Origin: Candidatus Latescibacterota bacterium | GTDB taxonomy: Bacteria > JAAXHH01 | Length of the DNA stretch: 8,556 bases | Assembly: GCA_022821935.1 (NCBI GenBank) | Contig: JAJECR010000037.1 | Coordinates: 1 to 8,556, forward strand | Reading direction: 5' to 3' | Part shown: positions 5,325-8,556 of the stretch, piece after piece | Layout: every line of letters starts with the position of its first letter | Numbering within the stretch: the first letter of the stretch is position 1 | Made by a program: the position numbers and the translations under genes | Notes under the pieces: model-generated | Database searches by the model: none | What the model was told of the DNA's origin: nothing | The model's input: the letters and a program-made list of their open reading frames with translations, nothing else

Positions 5325-6440
5325 ATGGCCAGGGTCAGGGTTCTGGTGGGCACCAAAAAAGGAGCGTTTATCCTCTCGGCGGATAGCGCCCGTGCAGACT
5401 GGCACATCGACGGTCCGCATTTCGGGGGCTGGGAGATTTATCACATTAACGGATCCACGGCCAACCCGGATCGCCTGTATGCTGCACAGGGCACCGGCTG
5501 GTTCGGGCAGTTGCTGCAGCGTTCGGACGATGGCGGAAAGAGCTGGAACCCGGTGAATAATGAATTCTCCTTCGAGGGAGAAGTGGGCACCCACCTTGAT
5601 TTCGACGACACCCCGCGTCCCTGGAAATTCAACAGGGTCTGGCACCTCGAACCTTCGCCATCCGATCCGGAAACTGTATTTGCCGGCGTCGAGGACGCGG
5701 CGTTGTTCCGTACCACGGACGGGGGGCAGTCCTGGCATGAACTCGCCGGCCTGAGAAACCATCCTTCGAGCGAGGGCTGGCATCCCGGCGCGGGCGGGCT
5801 GTGCCTGCACACCATCATCCTGGATCAGGGCGACCCGAATCGGTTAATTGTCGCTATTTCCGTGGCCGGGGCCTTCCGGTCCCTGGACGGAGGTAAGTCG
5901 TGGCAACCGATAAACAGGGGCCTGCATTCCGATTACATCCCGGAGCCCGAGGCGGAGGTGGGTCACTGCGTCCATCGCCTCGCCATGAACCCGTCCCGTC
6001 CGGACGTGCTGTTCATGCAGAGCCACAGGAACATCATGCGCAGCGAAAACGGGGGAGACTCCTGGACCAATGTGAGCGGTAACCTGCCCAGCGATTTCGG
6101 CTTTCCAATCGGCGTGCACGCCCACGAACCCGAGACGATCTACGTAGTCCCGATGAAGGGCGATTCCGAGCACTACCCGGACGAAGGCCACCTGCGCGTA
6201 TACCGGAGCCGGACCGGGGGGAACGAATGGGAACCGCTGTCCTCCGGACTGCCGCAGAAAGACTGCTACGTCAACGTCCTGCGGGACGCCATGGCCGTGG
6301 ATGTGCTTGAAGACTGCGGGATATACTTCGGAACTTCGGGGGGAGCGGTCTACGTGTCCCCCGACGGAGGCGACCACTGGACGGCCATCGTGGAGAATCT
6401 CCCGCCCGTGATGTCTGTCGAAGTCCAGACGCTCTCATGA
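5325..6440 (+). CDS. Asp-box (BNR) repeat beta-propeller protein, sialidase/sortilin-like fold
   Basis: From ATG 5325 the product has 371 residues. It carries a series of Asp boxes (S-x-D-x-G-x-x-W): SDDGGKSW (67-74), TTDGGQSW (130-137), SLDGGKSW (186-193), SENGGDSW (240-247), a weak SRTGGNEW (295-302) and SPDGGDHW (345-352). Such boxes mark the turns of six- to eight-bladed propellers, as in sialidases, sortilin and photosystem II assembly factors. There is no signal peptide: the protein begins MARVRVLVGTKKGAF, itself a propeller strand, so it should stay in the cytoplasm, unlike most sialidases. Conserved-looking His and Trp patches (GPHFGGWEIYH 30-40, HPGAGGLCLHTI 153-164, EVGHCVHRLA 211-220) may line an active or binding site. 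The stop overlaps the start of the MoaD/ThiS-like gene by ATGA. Automatic pipelines may name it a glycosyl hydrolase or exo-alpha-sialidase, which is not supported by anything specific here. Confidence 0.88.
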   Translation: MARVRVLVGTKKGAFILSADSARADWHIDGPHFGGWEIYHINGSTANPDRLYAAQGTGWFGQLLQRSDDGGKSWNPVNNEFSFEGEVGTHLDFDDTPRPWKFNRVWHLEPSPSDPETVFAGVEDAALFRTTDGGQSWHELAGLRNHPSSEGWHPGAGGLCLHTIILDQGDPNRLIVAISVAGAFRSLDGGKSWQPINRGLHSDYIPEPEAEVGHCVHRLAMNPSRPDVLFMQSHRNIMRSENGGDSWTNVSGNLPSDFGFPIGVHAHEPETIYVVPMKGDSEHYPDEGHLRVYRSRTGGNEWEPLSSGLPQKDCYVNVLRDAMAVDVLEDCGIYFGTSGGAVYVSPDGGDHWTAIVENLPPVMSVEVQTLS

Positions 6441-6739
6441 TACGCGTCGTATTACCCTATCATTTGAGGAACCTGGCGGGGCTGCCCGGCAAGGAAATCA
6501 CTTTAGAGGTCAAGGGCGGGATCGTGACACAGCGGAAGATCCTCGACGCGCTGGAAGCGCGCTTTCCCCAGCTAGGCGGGACGGTCCGGGATTACGGGAC
6601 CGGCGCGCGCCGGCCTCTTGTTCGATTTTTCGGCTGCGGCAGAGACCTCTCCCTCGATCCGCCCGACGCGCCGGTACCGGAAACCATCGCGCGGGGCGAG
6701 GAACCCTACATGATCGTGGGTTCGGTGGCCGGCGGGTAG
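6437..6739 (+). CDS. MoaD/ThiS family ubiquitin-like protein ending in Gly-Gly
   Basis: The 100-residue product fits the beta-grasp fold of small sulfur carriers. MIRVVLPYHLRNLAG and EITLEVKG form the first hairpin, TQRKILDALEARFPQL (31-46) is the main helix, RPLVRFFGCGRDLS (59-72) continues the sheet, and EPYMIVGSVAGG closes it. The C-terminal Gly99-Gly100 is the feature that, in MoaD, ThiS and ubiquitin-like proteins, is adenylated and then loaded with sulfur or conjugated. MoaD would serve molybdopterin synthesis with MoaE; ThiS would serve thiazole synthesis. Neither partner nor an E1-like MoeB/ThiF is present here. Translation probably couples to the propeller gene through the ATGA overlap, since no strong ribosome binding site precedes it. 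The pairing suggests that the propeller is a partner or client, which is inference. Confidence 0.87.
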   Translation: MIRVVLPYHLRNLAGLPGKEITLEVKGGIVTQRKILDALEARFPQLGGTVRDYGTGARRPLVRFFGCGRDLSLDPPDAPVPETIARGEEPYMIVGSVAGG

Positions 6740-6746
6740 CCGTTTT
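6730..6746 (+). terminator. Possible weak terminator after the MoaD/ThiS-like gene
   Basis: CGGC (6730-6733) pairs with GCCG (6739-6742) across a five-base loop and is followed by TTTT (6743-6746). The stem overlaps the stop codon and has only four pairs, so it is marginal. Its location, between convergent genes only 13 bases apart, is where a terminator is expected. Confidence 0.3.
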
Positions 6747-6752
6747 CCAGTC

Positions 6753-8556
6753 CTATTTCAACATCTCAGCGATATCGTTGTGCCCGGCCTTCTCCGCCCG
6801 GGCCAGGGGAGTCGCCCATTCGGCGCCGCCGCCCCGGGGATCCGCCCCCCGCTCCAGCAGGAAACTCACCAGGTCCCTGTGTCCCCAGCGCGCCGCCCAT
6901 CCCAGCGGCGTTGAGCGCCACTCGTCATCTACAGCCTCTATAGATGCACCCCGGTCAAGCAACAGGGCGGATTTCTCCACGTCGCCGATGGCGGCCAGCT
7001 TGTGCAGGTAGGTCACGCCGTGCCAGTTCGCGTTGTTGGGATCGGCGCCATGATCGAAGAACAGGTTCAGCATTTCCAAAATATCGTCATGGGGAGTCAT
7101 GGCACCTCCGTCCAGCTTCCACCCCTTGCGCCGCCGGAAGGCGTACCCCATGTAGTTGTTGGCGTACCACGGGCGGTTCAGTTCGGCTCCCGCGCGGAGC
7201 AGCATTTCGATGATCTCTTTCCGGGCGAACCCGGCGGCCATGCAGAGTACCCCGTAGTCGCCGCCGTAGTTGGCGAGACCGGGGTCCGCGCCGAGCAGTT
7301 CGCCGACGACAGGGATATTGTCCAGCAGGACGTACATGCTGATGTCGGCCGTCGCCCCATGCTGGTACAGCAGATGGATCATCTCCTCGTTCTTCCCCTG
7401 GCCCAGTGCCTGTGACAGGGGCACGCCGCTGGACTCCACCGGCGCGTTGGGGTCGGCCCCATGTTCGAGCAGGAGTTTCGCCGTTTCCAGGTGATCTCCG
7501 GCCACGGCCTCGTACAAGGCGTGTCCCCGGGGTGCGTTGTGTTCCGGGGCGTTGGGATCGGCCCCATGGTCGAGCAGAAGTCTTACGATATCGGTGTACC
7601 CCTGTCCCGCCGCGCTGAATAGCGGAGAGAACCCGCAGGTATCCTGTTCACCGGCCAGATTACGGTCCCGGGCCAGGAGCTCGCGCACGCGCCGTTCGTC
7701 CCCCAGGGCGCACGCCACCGTCATGCTGTATTCCGCGCCCCTCGCGATCAGGTATCCGGTCAGCAAGGGGTTCAGGCGTCCCCGGCTCTTGCGGGCGTGA
7801 AACACGGCCAGGTGCAGGGGCTTGCACCCGTCCCACCTGACGGGGTCCGGATCGGCGCCCTTGTCCAGGAGCAGCGACGTCATTTCCAGGTTGTATTCTT
7901 CCACGGCCACGTGCAAAGGACGGTTGCCCCGTTCGTCGCCGGCGTTCACCAGTTCGGGAGAAGCATCGAAAAGCCCGCGCGCTTCCTCCAGATCGCCCCG
8001 GCGAACCACTTCGCAGGCGCGTTCGCCCACGGGAGGCGAGTTGTACCTGGAAGCGATAGCGTCCGTCAGGAGCCCTGCAATTTCGTCGTATCCGCGATCC
8101 CGGGCCCGGTCAAGTGGCGGCACGTGATAGTCCAGTCCCGATGCCGCCGCGGGGTCCGCACCGTGGTCGAGCAATACGCGAACCACGTCCGTGTGCCGCT
8201 CCCGGACGGCGAAGTGCAGCGGACGGTAGTACGCCCAGTTGCAGTCTGCCAGGCCGGGGTCCGCTTTCAATAGACGCTTGATTCTCGCCAGGTCTCCCTC
8301 CGCCGCGGCCAGCAGCATATCCCATACCCTGTCCGGCTCGCCATCCATGAAATGGCCTTGCTCACTCGTGAAATCGGGTCGAATCCATTTCATAACTCGG
8401 TCTCCGAATGTATCGTCTGTCGACAGCGCGTAATCGTTCAGGTCTTGAGAAAGGACGCGGAGCAGGCGGGGTTTCAGCTTGTTTCGCGCTTCGTAGAGCC
8501 GCTTGCGTACCGTGCCTGCCTTCAGGTCCATGAATCCCGCGATTTCAGCCGGGGAA
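6753..8556 (-). CDS. Sigma-70 region 4 / ankyrin-repeat fusion protein (partial, N-terminus beyond window)
   Basis: The frame is open through the right edge; an internal ATG at 8531 is not the true start, since the codons before it read SPAEIAGF and continue MDLKAGTVRKRLYEAR. Together these form the sigma-70 region 4 helix-turn-helix (E-I-A, then G-T-V-x-x-R-L-x-x-A-R) that contacts the -35 element in ECF sigma factors. After a linker of about 45 residues comes a long chain of ankyrin units. Counted from Met 8531, clear ones are RPLHFAVRERHTDVVRVLLD (103-122), RPLHVAVEEYNLEMTSLLLD (204-223), SPLFSAAGQGYTDIVRLLLD (302-321), YEAVAGDHLETAKLLLEHG (340-358), YLHKLAAIGDVEKSALLLD (508-526) and TPLGWAARWGHRDLVSFLLE (541-560), with degenerate ones between, about sixteen in all. 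The C-terminus is complete at 6753. It likely acts in the cytoplasm as a regulator whose tail binds another protein. Sigma regions 2 and 3 would have to lie to the right. Confidence 0.87.
   Translation of the reverse strand, partial: SPAEIAGFMDLKAGTVRKRLYEARNKLKPRLLRVLSQDLNDYALSTDDTFGDRVMKWIRPDFTSEQGHFMDGEPDRVWDMLLAAAEGDLARIKRLLKADPGLADCNWAYYRPLHFAVRERHTDVVRVLLDHGADPAAASGLDYHVPPLDRARDRGYDEIAGLLTDAIASRYNSPPVGERACEVVRRGDLEEARGLFDASPELVNAGDERGNRPLHVAVEEYNLEMTSLLLDKGADPDPVRWDGCKPLHLAVFHARKSRGRLNPLLTGYLIARGAEYSMTVACALGDERRVRELLARDRNLAGEQDTCGFSPLFSAAGQGYTDIVRLLLDHGADPNAPEHNAPRGHALYEAVAGDHLETAKLLLEHGADPNAPVESSGVPLSQALGQGKNEEMIHLLYQHGATADISMYVLLDNIPVVGELLGADPGLANYGGDYGVLCMAAGFARKEIIEMLLRAGAELNRPWYANNYMGYAFRRRKGWKLDGGAMTPHDDILEMLNLFFDHGADPNNANWHGVTYLHKLAAIGDVEKSALLLDRGASIEAVDDEWRSTPLGWAARWGHRDLVSFLLERGADPRGGGAEWATPLARAEKAGHNDIAEMLK
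7444..7463 (-). repeat. Conserved ankyrin-unit segment, copy 1
   Basis: Twenty bases encoding the HGADPNA turn of an ankyrin unit. They match the segment at 7549-7568 at all but one base. The copies are 105 bases (35 codons) apart, about one ankyrin unit, suggesting a fairly recent duplication or strong codon conservation. Confidence 0.5.
7549..7568 (-). repeat. Conserved ankyrin-unit segment, copy 2
   Basis: Second copy of the HGADPNA-coding segment, one base different from 7444-7463. Similarity continues more weakly into the following LLLDHG/LLLEHG codons. Confidence 0.5.

Noticed and set aside
5172..5810. Minus-strand 212-codon open frame opposite the propeller gene
   Set aside because: Antisense shadow of a gene with six Asp boxes; no start signal and no family resemblance.
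7444..7568. Repeated segments in the right-hand gene as a CRISPR or mobile repeat
   Set aside because: They fall in frame at one-ankyrin-unit spacing and encode the same HGADPNA turn, so protein repetition explains them.
1..8556. Phage, transposon or anti-phage defence island
   Set aside because: No integrase, transposase, terminal inverted repeats, tRNA target, nuclease, toxin pair or reverse transcriptase motif was found on either strand.

Overview
The window looks like a piece of a GC-rich chromosome (roughly 58-60% by eye) from a free-living or environmental bacterium. Most genes have Shine-Dalgarno sequences of the AAGGAGG type and lie in tightly packed same-strand runs. I see no tRNA, rRNA, CRISPR array, transposase, integrase or phage gene. 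The gene mix (DinB-fold, VOC, Nudix, isochorismatase-like, Asp-box propeller and ankyrin proteins) resembles genomes of uncultured environmental phyla. Nothing visible fixes the taxon.

Left region, 1-4964, minus strand. Eight genes read right to left: a VOC (glyoxalase-fold) protein, a DinB-fold protein, an APRT-like phosphoribosyltransferase, a Nudix hydrolase, a GNAT acetyltransferase with a broken C-terminus, an EMAP/Trbp111-type tRNA-binding OB-fold protein, a DegT/DnrJ/EryC1/StrS PLP enzyme, and an isochorismatase-fold protein that runs off the left edge. Two junctions suggest tight coupling: the DinB stop lies one base before the phosphoribosyltransferase start (TAGAATG), and the DegT stop overlaps the isochorismatase start (ATGA). 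The Nudix, GNAT and phosphoribosyltransferase stretch looks like small housekeeping or salvage genes. The DegT and isochorismatase-like pair looks like part of a small metabolic pathway whose substrate I cannot name.

Centre, 4965-5324. This 360-base divergent intergenic region holds a good sigma-70 promoter (TTGACA, 17-base spacer, TACATT) for the rightward genes, plus a short direct repeat and a short palindrome.

Right region, 5325-6739, plus strand. A two-gene operon encodes a cytoplasmic-looking Asp-box (BNR) beta-propeller and a MoaD/ThiS-type ubiquitin-like protein ending in Gly-Gly. They overlap by ATGA. No activating or partner enzyme (MoeB, MoaE, ThiF, ThiG) is in the window, so the role of the small protein is open. 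This pair is the best candidate here for an undescribed system.

Far right, 6753-8556, minus strand, convergent with the operon. A large protein has about sixteen ankyrin-type units fused behind a sigma-70 region 4 helix-turn-helix. It enters from beyond the right edge, so its N-terminal part is not visible. It is probably an ECF-type sigma factor or sigma-like regulator with a protein-interaction tail.
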